DNA of 64,000 bases from Polysphondylium violaceum (Eukaryota > Evosea > Eumycetozoa > Dictyosteliales > Dictyosteliaceae), in assembly GCA_000277445.1 (NCBI GenBank), contig AJWJ01000022.1, positions 29,080 through 93,079 of the forward strand. Direction: 5' to 3'. Both the position numbers and the translations under genes were made by a program. Below the pieces are notes generated by a model. The model was given only the letters and a program-made list of their open reading frames with translations, searched no databases and was not told where the DNA came from. Shown here one piece after another: positions 1 to 10,524 of this stretch; the first letter of the stretch is position 1, and each line of letters begins with the position of its first letter.

Positions 1-49
1 TGGAAAAAATAAGATTTACAAGAAAGATTTACGATAACTTATTGATAGT

Positions 50-547
50 TTACCAATCATTTGAATCATGTTTAGACCCAACCGCAAAAATGATGGGGAG
101 GATAAGAATGAGCACCATTAGTGTGAGGAAAAACATCACAATAGAGATAATAGCCAATATTTTGGCGGTGATGTTACGTGATCTGATGTAGAGGAATCCA
201 AATACCCAAGGTATAAAAAACATCCATCCAAATATAAATATCAACACTGATCCAATTAAATGTTCGCTATCGTCTCCACTCTTTTGCGGAGTTGCTGTGA
301 CCGGAGGTGGATACGATACAGGTTGGGGTGCGTAGACAACTTGTTGGGGGGCGTATTGTTGTTGGAATTGGGGATACTGTGCTTGAGCCGGATACTCTAT
401 ATGTGATTGTGATGTTGGTTGTTGCCAATTACCACGTTGATCAGTGTTGTTGGGTGGAATGTATGGCATGTATCCAGGAGGATAGTACACCTGTTGTGGG
501 GTATCTTGTATTTGCTGAGGTTGAGGTTGTTGATTTTCATATACCAT
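50..547 (-). CDS. small Pro/Gln-rich two-helix membrane protein
   Basis: This is a single-exon gene of 165 residues. The N-terminal half (about residues 1-95) is rich in Pro, Gln and Tyr, with PPGYMPYIPP- and QQYAPQQ-like runs, and is probably cytosolic and disordered. The C-terminal half has two strongly hydrophobic segments at about residues 100-120 and 130-158, joined by a short basic loop (YIRSRN), and ends in a short polar tail. I chose the ATG in the AAAATGG context at 545-547. The shape (proline-rich tail plus a membrane hairpin) resembles small dictyostelid adaptor-like membrane proteins, but I do not recognise a named family. Function is unknown. The gene diverges from the polymerase kappa gene. 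Confidence 0.7.
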   Translation of the reverse strand: MVYENQQPQPQQIQDTPQQVYYPPGYMPYIPPNNTDQRGNWQQPTSQSHIEYPAQAQYPQFQQQYAPQQVVYAPQPVSYPPPVTATPQKSGDDSEHLIGSVLIFIFGWMFFIPWVFGFLYIRSRNITAKILAIISIVMFFLTLMVLILILPIIFAVGSKHDSNDW

Positions 548-1472
548 TTTCAATATTTACTTTGATGAATCCACTTATAGTTTATTTATTGTGATTTCTA
601 GTTTCCAGTTATTTAGTCTTACATTCAATTTGAGGAAATAAAAAACAATGTGGTAAGTTGAGAAAAAGTCTATTAATACACTCAATATGAATTATCAATT
701 AAATATGTTATTGTTGTTTATAATTAAAAAAAAACATATATTTATGGATGGATGGAAATTACTCTTTATATGTCTCTTTCCTTATTCCCTACCCCACAAC
801 ACATCTCACCCTAACGGAAATTGATATCTCTTAAACAACAATTGGTGTGAGGGATTTATTTATGTTACTATTTATGTTGTGTGTGTGTCGAGTTGATTTT
901 TGTATACTAGGGGGTATGGGGTCGGATGTGGTGAATTGGATTAAAAACACGGTCTGTGTGTGGTGGTGTGGATATACAAACAAAAAAAGTATAGTTATCT
1001 AAGGTGTGTGAGTGATTGAACACAAAAAGTTGACGAATTGTTCTTGTTTAATCAAAAACAAGTAAACAAACAAAGTACAATCTGTCTGTCTGTCTGTCAA
1101 TCTATTGTATATGTGATAATCACACCACAAAGATCAACTTGTGTCTAGGCACATGATATCATTATACTTATAATAATAACTGTATAATGAAACAATAAGG
1201 TGTTACAATAATGATCAAAAATAAATATCTTAAAATTATCTAGAAAAAACTATATTTTTTTTTTTCTCAGAAAATTTCAGTTTTTTGAAAAAAAAATGAT
1301 TGCACAAGATTTTTTTTCATTTTTTTTTATGAAATTATTTTTTCTCATTGTTTGATTGACATTCAAATATATTGTTATATAGATAGATATTACTCTTTTA
1401 GATATATAAATTTAGATTTATTCATATAGATATAGATACATATCTATATCTAAAGATATATATTAAACAAAA
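548..1472. other. intergenic region between two divergent genes
   Basis: No supportable gene. It holds the promoters of the membrane-protein gene (leftward) and the polymerase kappa gene (rightward). It contains homopolymeric A/T runs, an 18-nt GTCT tetranucleotide run at 1081-1098, TG-rich stretches near 875-970, and a perfect inverted repeat at 1427-1452. Confidence 0.7.
1427..1452. repeat. perfect 12-bp inverted repeat upstream of polymerase kappa
   Basis: The arms tagatatagata (1427-1438) and tatctatatcta (1441-1452) are exact reverse complements separated by the dinucleotide CA. The element ends 20 nt before the ATG at 1473, so in RNA it could form a hairpin in the leader; in DNA it could be a binding site or a cruciform-prone AT palindrome. 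A regulatory role is inference. Confidence 0.6.
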
Positions 1473-3400
1473 ATGGAGTTTAAAGCTGGTATGGAAAAAG
1501 TAGATTTAGAGGCGCTCAATGATAAATTAAACAAACTATCGGTTGGAACTTATTATCAAGCAAAAGTGGATAAAGATGAGAAAAAGATCCATAAATATAT
1601 AGAGGAAACATTGGCAAAGATCAATGATATAGATACAGACGACATGGAGTACCAAACCAAGGTGGACAACTATATAGACAGCATACGTGCAGATAAAGTG
1701 CTCAACAGAACGTTTATTCACATAGATATGGATGCCTTTTATGCAAGTGTCGAAGAGTATGATTTCCCTCATCTCAAAGGAAAGCCCGTGGGCGTCGGCA
1801 CAAACGATATGTTGGTCACATCAAACTATATTGCCCGACAGTATGGGATTCGAGCAGGCATACCTGGCAGTTTTTGCATCGGGATTTGCCCACAGCTCAT
1901 CATCCAGCCTTCGCGTATGGACCGTTATCGCGAGATTAGCGCCATCATTCAAAAGATCTTTGCTACCTATGACCCGTGCTATGTGTGTCCTTCGCTCGAC
2001 GAAGCGTGTCTCGAGATCACCGGCTACCTGCACACACATCCCGGCATGACACCGGTGGACGTCGCCGCATCGCTCCAGGGCGACATCTTCGACACCACCA
2101 CCCTCACCTGCAGCATGGGTATCGCCTACTCACCCATGTTGGCCAAGATCTGCAGCGAGGTAAACAAGCCCAACGGCTACTTTTATCTCGAACCCGACTA
2201 CCAATCCTGTCTCTCGTACATCTCTCCCTTGCCCGTAAAGAAGATCCCCGGCATCGGCAAAGTCAGACAACAGCTCCTCACCACCATGGGTCTCTCGACC
2301 ATATCCGAGGTCTATGAAAATCGTTATGACCTCTACCACATCCTCCAAGACTCGAAAGAGATCCTTTTTAAACACGCCCTCGCAATCCCGGTCTTCCCTA
2401 CACCCAAGTCCTTTAAGGCCCAGAAAAAGAAGCGCTCTATCTCCAAAGAAAGCAGTTGCAAAGAACTCTACAACAGAGATGAACTTACTGTCCTTGCTCG
2501 AGACCTATACACAAATCTTGTCAATCAATTAAAATCTGGTAACCTATATGTATGTATTTTATACTATGACAGGCACAACATTATCCATACTAACAACAAC
2601 ATCTATTTTATCTGTAGGCAACAAACATGGTTGTAAAGATTCAAAACTATTCATTTCATGCAACCTATCATTCAATTAAACTGTTTGACACTACATCCAA
2701 TATTCAACAATACTTTGACCAAAAGCAACAACAAAAGAGAGACGCAGGTGAGATCGAAAAAAGCTTTAAATGCCCTGTACCCGATTGTACCAGGGCTTAT
2801 GCTTCACCAAATTCTGTCAACATGCATTGTAAACTTAAACATCCTGAATTTGAAATAACTGATCTTATTCTAGAACAACAGCAACAACAGTTATTACAAC
2901 AACAACAACAGCAACAGCAACAGAACACTCCAACTATTCCTTTATTTGACAATGACTCTAATTCACCAGATACTACCAATATAAACGATTCATACAGCGA
3001 AGAAACTATCAACTATGATTCATGTTTAAATATTATATCCCCATCAACTTCACCAAGTTCATCACCCCCCTCATCACCATGTTTATCCTATTCACCTCCA
3101 TCTACACCAACAAAACCAACAACAACAACACCTTCTAAATCACCATCAACTAAAACACCTAAAGCAAAGAGAGAATATTTAAATTACTTGGTTACACATT
3201 CAGACTTTAATGAATACAGTGAAAAGATATGGAACAATTTCATAAATATTGTAAATAAGACAAGGTTTGAAGAGATTAGATGTTTAGGTCTACAACTAGT
3301 GCATTTGATCCCAACATCACCACCATCATCAACAGAACCACCAACGACAGAAGTACCAACTAAGCAAACACCATTAGATGAATATCTAAGTTTATATTAA
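1473..3400 (+). CDS. polK: DNA polymerase kappa (Y-family translesion polymerase) with C-terminal C2H2 finger
   Basis: Two exons, 1473-2549 and 2618-3400, joined in phase 0 (donor GTATGT, acceptor CTGTAG), give 619 residues. The opening AGMEKVDLEALNDKL resembles the N-clasp typical of eukaryotic Pol kappa. The palm shows DMDAFYASVE (D85) and SLDEACLEIT (D176/E177), the expected metal-binding carboxylates. The thumb HhH appears as KIPGIGKV, and the little finger spans the splice junction. The enzyme inserts nucleotides opposite damaged template bases in the nucleus. After the catalytic part comes a C-x4-C-x12-H-x4-H finger (residues 411-434), a polyGln tract and a Ser/Pro/Thr-rich tail. Metazoan Pol kappa usually carries C2HC UBZ fingers instead. 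Codons in the middle of exon 1 are clearly GC-richer than those in exon 2. Confidence 0.9.
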
Positions 3401-3545
3401 TTAAATAATAAACCTCATGTTGTATATGTATCATAATAACAATATCAATACTATCTGCCTATTATTTATTTACAAAAACTCTAATACAATACAATATTGT
3501 ATTTGTTTATTTAATTATATTATGTGTTATCACCATCTACTCCTC

Positions 3546-4380
3546 CTATTTCTTTTCATCTTTGTTTTTATATTCAGGTTTCAATTCATAGGTGTTTTTG
3601 TTTGGACCTCTCTTGTTAAAGATACAAACTTTGTTCAACACAGTCTTGAGCCATGTTTGTGGTTGATCAGTATACTTGACCAATGTTTTGATGTCGAGAT
3701 GATTGTTGTCGTGAAAAGCATCAAAGATGGAATCGATGACTTGGTCTTCAGATTTTCTTTCCTTTTTATCGGTGGTTGGTTTCTTTTTAGCATAGACAGC
3801 TGTGCTGACTTGTATTTTGGGATTGATAGGTCTGGGTGGGAGGAAGGGTTGATTGTCATCGATGGTCTTGGCCACTCTAGTCTTTGTGTTGTATGCAGTT
3901 GTACGTGTCTTCATGAGTTCACGATAGGTGGGTGAGTCCAAGTTCATTTTAATATCACATTTCAGTCCAATGTTGCCCTCGAGTGCAAGTGCACCCTCTG
4001 CATCCTCTGAAAAGATTTTCAATGGCTGATTCTCTATATTTTGTGGTGTAGTAATCAACTGAAACTCTTCTGTTGTCGTTGTGCCTGGTACTTGAATAGT
4101 TAGAGATATCTTTTATTTCATTAAATATAGATATCGTAAGATATAGATCGATAGTACATTAATATTCATCATCTATGTTTGTTTATATATCATATATACA
4201 TGTTGTATACATATATAAACATACATTATCACCACTTTTAATACGAATCTTTCCGATGGAACCTTGGGAACCAGCCCAATGATCAGCCAAGAACTTGGGT
4301 ACCTTCATCAACCATACTTGGTTATCAGCATTATCGATATTTATTTCTCCATCTAATGCATCATTACTTTCTTCACTCAT
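3546..4380 (-). CDS. GTF2F2: transcription initiation factor TFIIF subunit beta (RAP30)
   Basis: Two exons, 4225-4380 and 3546-4109 (GTATGT donor, AAAG acceptor, phase 0), give 239 residues. Exon 1 carries the family N-terminus with VWLMKVPKFLADHW and GKIRIKSG, matching the RAP30 dimerisation beta-barrel. Exon 2 continues it (ISLTIQVPG) and ends in a winged-helix domain with LKTVLNKVCIFNKRG and the hallmark KNTYELKPEY close to the C-terminus. The human protein is about 249 residues, so the length is normal. It pairs with TFIIF alpha to bring RNA polymerase II to promoters. It converges with the polymerase kappa gene, with only 145 nt between the stop codons. Confidence 0.93.
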
Positions 4381-4784
4381 TATTACTTCACAAAAACAAA
4401 AGAAATGAAAATAACAATTGAATTGTTTCAACTTTATTTTATTAAATTTTTTTTTTTTNTTTTTTTTTGGACAATTTTCATATCGTCCAGTCGGACATTT
4501 TTATGCGAGTTGGAATTGGCAAGACAGGGTGACCTTAAATAGGATTGAGTTGCTTAAAATAGAAAGTATCTATAAATGAAACCACAAGACACAGATACCA
4601 ATATTCACCTCCCAAAAACTTTCCCTCATTAGGCTTGATTTAAAAATCATGTGTGAGAAAACCATTGGAATCAATTTCGCTGAAAAAAAAATCAAAAAAA
4701 ATTAAGTGGTGTAACTTAATTTGAAGATTTTTTTCATCCCTTTAATTAAAGGGTTACATTTACAAATTAATTTATGAGTGCAAT
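4381..4784. other. intergenic region with one ambiguous base
   Basis: Divergent spacer between the TFIIF beta and AIG1-like genes. It has long A/T homopolymers and a single N at 4459 inside a T-run, so homopolymer length is uncertain there. I see no ORF, RNA gene or repeat family. Confidence 0.7.
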
Positions 4785-5486
4785 ATGTCACAAGGAGAAG
4801 AATTGGATCAAGATAGTGTCATTGATGAAAATGAAATATGCAGATATATCATTTGCTTTTATGGCATTCCGGGTAGTGGTAAAAGCACGATACTCAATGC
4901 AATTCTTCAAGAATTGTATTTTACCAATAGTATTTCTTTGAATGGCTCTGTGACTTCTCACTCTGCCTATGTTTGTTGTGATGGTGTAACGTTTATGGAT
5001 ACCCCAGGGCTATCAGATCCTCTGAGAAAAGAGGATATAATTAGAGAGATACAAAGAAGTCTCATAAAGAATAAACACTATAAAATTGTGTTAGTATGTA
5101 CTTTGTATTCGGGTCGTGTATCAGGCTTAGACATTAATACAATAAACACTATTTTATCTGCTGTTCCAAGTGATGTCAATATTAATTATGGTGTTATTTA
5201 TAACAAACTTAGACCTGGCCTGATGCGAGCTATTTTAGAGGCTGATCCATTAACATCCATTCATAGCATTTTTTTGGACCGGCAACCATCCAGTGTACTC
5301 CTCTTGGAAAGATTGGATGAATTGCAAGGTGAAAAAGACAAACTATGTGAAAACCAAGCCTTTGTTAAAAAAATCAAAGAATTTATTAATGATCTTCAAT
5401 ATTCAAAACGAAAATTTCAGGAAAAAGATATAGAAGCGCCTGTGCCAGAAAAAGAAGAGTCACCAAGCTTATGTCGGCTAAATTAA
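4785..5486 (+). CDS. AIG1/GIMAP-like GTPase
   Basis: A single-exon ORF of 233 residues. The P-loop GIPGSGKST lies at residues 28-36 after strand IICFY, and the G3 motif is DTPGLSDP near residue 77. Helical segments with LRKEDIIREIQRSL and the strand KIVLVCTLYSGRVS follow the AIG1 pattern. The usual G4 position is not a clean NKxD; the region reads GVIYNKLRPG. The last 50 residues are charged and likely coiled-coil. AIG1-type GTPases are septin/TOC-related, often membrane-associated and oligomerising. They occur in plants, metazoans and some amoebae. There is no C-terminal membrane helix or CAAX box. A family call is safe; the cellular role is unknown. Confidence 0.78.
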   Translation: MSQGEELDQDSVIDENEICRYIICFYGIPGSGKSTILNAILQELYFTNSISLNGSVTSHSAYVCCDGVTFMDTPGLSDPLRKEDIIREIQRSLIKNKHYKIVLVCTLYSGRVSGLDINTINTILSAVPSDVNINYGVIYNKLRPGLMRAILEADPLTSIHSIFLDRQPSSVLLLERLDELQGEKDKLCENQAFVKKIKEFINDLQYSKRKFQEKDIEAPVPEKEESPSLCRLN

Positions 5487-5690
5487 AATCTTGGAAATTC
5501 TCATAAATTAGTCTCTTTCTAATCAATAAAGTTAATATTTGTGTAGAGTAGGACAAAGTCTCCTACTAAACATTTGAAGTTAGCCATTATAATTTAGAGA
5601 TGTTGCTGAATATATTTATTTTCCCGAAGTAAGTGATGGTTCGCCAACTCCTCCAATTAATAGAGCTAAAATTTGTATTCTATCTTTTAT

Positions 5691-8600
5691 TTATCTATCT
5701 AAATATTCAATATTATTTGACGAGGCAGCTCTTTGTAGCTTTCTTTTCAATGAGTTGGTGGCTCTCTTGAAACGTGAGCGTTTGATTAAAAATATTACGC
5801 TTGCAATGGTGACAAACACACCCACCACACTCATTGTGACAATGATCACTGTCATTCTCCATTTACTTTCACTTAGGCCTTTGTTGGCATGACTTTTACA
5901 TGCTTTGCCACCATCGTTTCTTTCAATGAGGACTCTGAAATTTGGATCCAACACTGCCCTTGTTTTAAAGTATGGTATACTGATAGAGGTGTAGAGTTTG
6001 TGTTGGTAGTTGTTGTTGATGGATGGTTGAGGCGACACGGTATTGATGTTATCTATATTGTTTGGTTGTTGAGTTTGTGTTGGTGGCGGCTGTTGTTGTG
6101 GGTAGATCTCGGGATCTGTAGTATCAATGATTTGCACGATACTGTCTTGTACACGCGAGTCGACAATGATTCGGTTACTGAATCTGGCCTCGAGTCTGTT
6201 GCCGTTGGCATCAAGTGAAAACCATGTGAGGGAGCTAACTACGTCGTTGGCATTGGCTTGCGTCAGTTGCAAGAGTTGTGGCTGGAGTTCTGTGCTGGTA
6301 TTGTTGCTGTTGGAAATGGCATCAGTCGGGCGGCTATCATCGCATTGGTTGGTGATTGATTGCGAAGAGTTTGTCGAGAAGATGACTTGGAGGTAATTGG
6401 TGGTCGAGTTGAACTCCCAGTTGGCCACAGAGATCTCGTATTTGACAGAGTTGGCACTGATGTTTATCTTTTCGCCGGCAAAGTCAATGATGGTGTCGTT
6501 TTCATAGATCTTGATGCTGATCTGCACAATGACAGTCTCTTGGTAGAAAATGCCCTTTTGGATATAGGTTGCGGGCACACCGGTGTCGGGGATGGACGGG
6601 ATGGTCAGGTTGTCAACCCACATGATCTTGTTCATCGGCAGGATCTTTACGGTTTCGTCGAGCATGTTTCGCTCTCTGATGTGACTGACCGATGTGGTAA
6701 AGTTGATTTGCTTGCCGCCTGGCAATGTGATGCTGCCAAATTCGCTGTCGAGCTCGGGGCGCGTCGGAATAGGGGGTACGGTCGACAGGCAATTATAGGA
6801 AAAGAACCCTGGTGCGCAGAGGCAAATACCGGCGCTATAGTCGCAGGTGCCGTTATTGCACGGATTGGGACAGTTGACACGCGGCATGTAGAGAAAGACG
6901 TTATTGGTGATGGTGACGTTTGTGGCAATGTTGTTGATTGTGACTGGCAGGGACTGGCCCAAGGCCATCAGTGGTACATCAGCATTAAAGAAACAGGTGA
7001 TTTTGTCGTCCTGTGTGATGGATGGTGTGCGGCACTCTGACCCGCCAATGGTGATGACGACATTGGTGAGATTAGATGGCAGATTCTTGACGGTGATGTT
7101 GACGAGCCCGGGGATTTGGTACACCAGCGAAGTGGATTGGACGATTATGGGGTTGTAACGGTAAAACACATACACCTGGGTATAGTCTTTGGAGGTCCAG
7201 TTCTTGGCATAGAGGATGCTAATCATCGAGGCGTTGGAGGTCCCGATTTCGACAAAGCAGTTTTGGTACAGGAATACAGAGTAGGTGTTGGTGGTGTCAA
7301 TGTCACAGAGCAAGGGCTTGATGTCTTCTTTACCGACTCTGTAAAACAGTGGTGTTGGCGTGTCTGTGTTGTCAATCCATCGCACCATGAGTCCGCCATT
7401 CATGGAAAACACAGTCCCGTTGGCCTGGTTTGTCATGTCCTCGATGGCGTTGATGACAGGCGGGAGGAGGATGGTTTGGTTATACACAATGTCAGAGTTT
7501 AGATTGGGACCAAATGCTGCCAAACCAGACTTTGTTTTGGGGGGCAACACAAAGGTGTTTTGGTAGGCGCCCAAAGAGATATCGGTGCTCCTGTTGTAAG
7601 AACTAGAAGGGATCAGTACGTTTCCTGGAGGGAATCTGGCCACACTCGCCTTGGCCAAATTGTACCCCGTCACAGTAAGATTGTAGCCCTCTATCTTGTA
7701 GCTGGTCAACACTATGGGTGCATCGGTGAGATCATAATAGTTCTTGCCAAAGACATAGTACACTGTCTTGCTGCCAACAGAGAGTGTGTTGTACTTTGGC
7801 GCAAACAGAGTCGATGCAGACAATGTGCAGGTGAATTGCTGGTGTGCAACGGTGATCTTGACGTTCAAACAAGGAGAAGATCCCGAAGTAAATGCTATAA
7901 GCTTGGCATCTTTATAGAAATTGGATCCGTTGATTGTTAATGTATTGGCATTGGCAGAGATGGACTGGATGGATGGAGACTGATATTGAATGGTGAGCGA
8001 GTTTGTAAATGCAATATTATTGATGGATCCCTTAATAGTAAATGGTTGGTATCCGTCCGGTAGGGTCAGATCCACTGATTGGGAGTCAATGTTCCTTTTG
8101 GCATTGGAGACGGTGCCGCTTGAGGCAGTAAATGTAGAGGCATCATTCACCATTCCAATATGTTTGACACCAACATTGATGGTTGACGATTTGGTTGGTA
8201 CAGTAAACGATGTGTCAGTGAACTCTGGACTATAGCCGCCTAGCTGGATCAATAGAGAGCATCTGTATTTAACAGATTCATCAACGGCCACCAAATTACT
8301 TTTGATTGCATCGAGATAGAATCTCGTCTTGCTTGTCCAAGTTGGGTCTTTTTGCAGGGTGTCTTCGCCATACACAGACACAAAGGATCCGGCTTTTGGA
8401 CCGTACATGGAATAGAATCTCTTGGCGGTTTGATTGTATTGCACAGGTTGCCATAGACACCAAGCAGGGTAGGCGTTAAACGTCCTTTTAAAGAAATCTC
8501 TGTTGTCATTTGAAAGAATGGCCAGATACCCATTCTGGCCCTCAGATCGCATGCCCCCATCGCCGTTGTTAAAAATATAGTATGTGTACACATCGGGAAA

Positions 8601-9712
8601 GGTGGATATGGTCGAGATGCTGGAATAGTATGTCGACGATGCCGGGTTCAACACAGCCACACGAAAAGATGTTGTCATGACAGAGCCATTGTCAACTGAC
8701 ACTATGACAGGGAGAAGGGTTTCGGTAGGGCTTAACGCTCTATCTAAGGTGCATTTTATCATAGTCTGCGAGAGAGATGTAATTTTGCATCCCAGGGAAG
8801 CAGTTCTCACAGACAATCTCGACGCCGTTACTCCATAGCCACTGCCAGTGATTGACAGAGTAACGCCATCTAATGCCAAGGCTAAGGAGGTCAAGGCGGG
8901 TGGAGAGTACTGCCACAAACCATTACTATACAATTCTCCTGTTGCCTTGTTGACAATAGTGAGGTTGTAGAGGCCAACATTGGGGCCAATGCTCAAGATT
9001 GAGCTATCGGTGTTTACGACCACAGGAATATTCTGATTGGTGACCATATTAGTCATTGTAAATGCCAGATTGGCCAGCGCCACTCCTTTGAAATTGACGG
9101 GAATCTCGCCTCCCAAACTCGACAAAGCTGGCAACAGGGGGTTTCCATTATCAAATTCACACATAAAGTACATCAAAGCATTAAAGTTACCCACCGACAT
9201 CTTGGCGGAATCGTAGGCCAGGTAATGTTCGGTGAATTGCAAGTTTGGCTCCCCAGACGTCCAATTGCAATAGGAATAGCAGATATCTGTGAAATAGTTG
9301 TAAATCAAAGCCCCACTCTCGGGACCACTTGAAAACACCCAATTTCCCGTCTCGCTTACATCGGTTCCCGACACCCACATCTTTACATTCCCAACGGCAG
9401 AGCTTTGCACCAACGCAACCATAAATTCCCATTCATATCGGTCGGTAATGGTAATTAAATATCTAAATTAACAAACAACCAAACATTAGTATTAATTAAA
9501 ATTTGCTCTATTACATCCACCTACCCTTGTCTTGATAAACAGGCTTGTATGGCATCTTGTTGACCAATGTTTTTTGGGGCTTTGTATAACCTATATAGAT
9601 GGTTATTGTATGTATTAACACTTGACACAATCAATTGGTTGTCGTCATCAGCAGTAACATTTACTATTATGAATACCAGACACACTATCACTACTATTAC
9701 TTGGTAATACAT
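5691..9712 (-). CDS. C-type lectin / IPT-TIG / EGF type I transmembrane protein (Tgr-like)
   Basis: Two exons, 9525-9712 and 5691-9462, give 1319 residues; the 62-nt intron splits a Gly codon (SRQ-G-YLITI). A signal peptide (residues 1-21) is followed by a C-type lectin-like domain of about 40-170 with GYLITITDRYEW, NWTSGEPN and YFMCEFD. Next come many beta-rich segments typical of IPT/TIG immunoglobulin-like repeats, with numerous N-glycosylation sequons. One EGF-like module lies near residues 926-954 (CPNPCNNGTC...CLCAPGFFSYNC). A membrane helix at about 1263-1287 and a basic cytosolic tail close the protein. The layout matches the tiger (Tgr) and related adhesion or recognition proteins of dictyostelids, which act at the cell surface. 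Orthology to a particular Tgr cannot be claimed. Confidence 0.85.
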
Positions 9713-10524
9713 TTTATTTTCTGTGTGTCGGTATCTCTATCAATAAAATAATGATGGTGATTCAGTCCAGCACCAGTTTATATTTAGTATAATTAAACTA
9801 GAATTTTTGATTAAAATCCATGTCCCCAACTGTTTGTCAACAAGCCAGTGTGTGGCCTAAGCATGTGAGTGTGTGGTGTGCCGGTATCAATCAATTAAAA
9901 GAATCTGATTGATACTGCTATCCCAATCCATGTTGGAGTGTGGTAATGAATCTTTCTAAAAATGGCAACATTCCATCAAATTATTGATATTGTCATAGTT
10001 TTTTTTGAAAAATTGATTTGATCCAATCAAACCCCCAGATTTAGAACTTTTTTTTTCATTTTTTGAAATTTCCTTTTATTTTATAACGACTTTCCCCAAA
10101 ATATCAAATCGGGGGACATCTTGAAACCACTATAATGTGATGCATACAACACATAAATAATGTTTGTGTGGCATTTTGGCATGACTGTATATTATGTATT
10201 GTGAATCGCGCTGGATACACAGATAAGCTGACAAGTGCGAGTGAACTCGTCATTGTGTGAAAAACTTTGCAAATAATTTTCTGTGTGAAAAAATGAAAAA
10301 AAATAAAAAAAAATAAAAAAATTAACACCCATACAGATACATCATTACACATAGAAACACATACATACTGCTCTTCTGTCATATCATATTGGATAATAAG
10401 CATAGACAGGGATTGGTGCGTGAGAGTGTGCTGTTGAGATAGTACACACTAGATAATAGTTTTTAGTTTTGTAACATCAGCCGTCAACATCAACATCGTT
10501 ATATAAGACACAGATACAGATACG
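9713..10524. other. intergenic region between divergent lectin and GBF1 genes
   Basis: No gene can be supported. The stretch holds A/T homopolymers (for example around 10030-10060 and 10290-10320) and TG-rich segments. An open frame at 10104-10403 on the minus strand is low-complexity and shows no codon signal. Confidence 0.6.

Noticed and set aside
1890-2450. Horizontal transfer as the source of GC-rich codons in polymerase kappa
   Set aside because: The GC-rich part is flanked in frame by AT-rich parts of the same orthologue, and similar islands occur in several unrelated genes.
3417-3935. Plus-strand ORF of 172 codons
   Set aside because: It is antisense to the TFIIF beta winged-helix exon, whose protein is clearly conserved.
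7116-7940. Several plus-strand ORFs across the TIG-repeat gene
   Set aside because: They are shadows of a GC-richer coding exon; their translations have no domain pattern.
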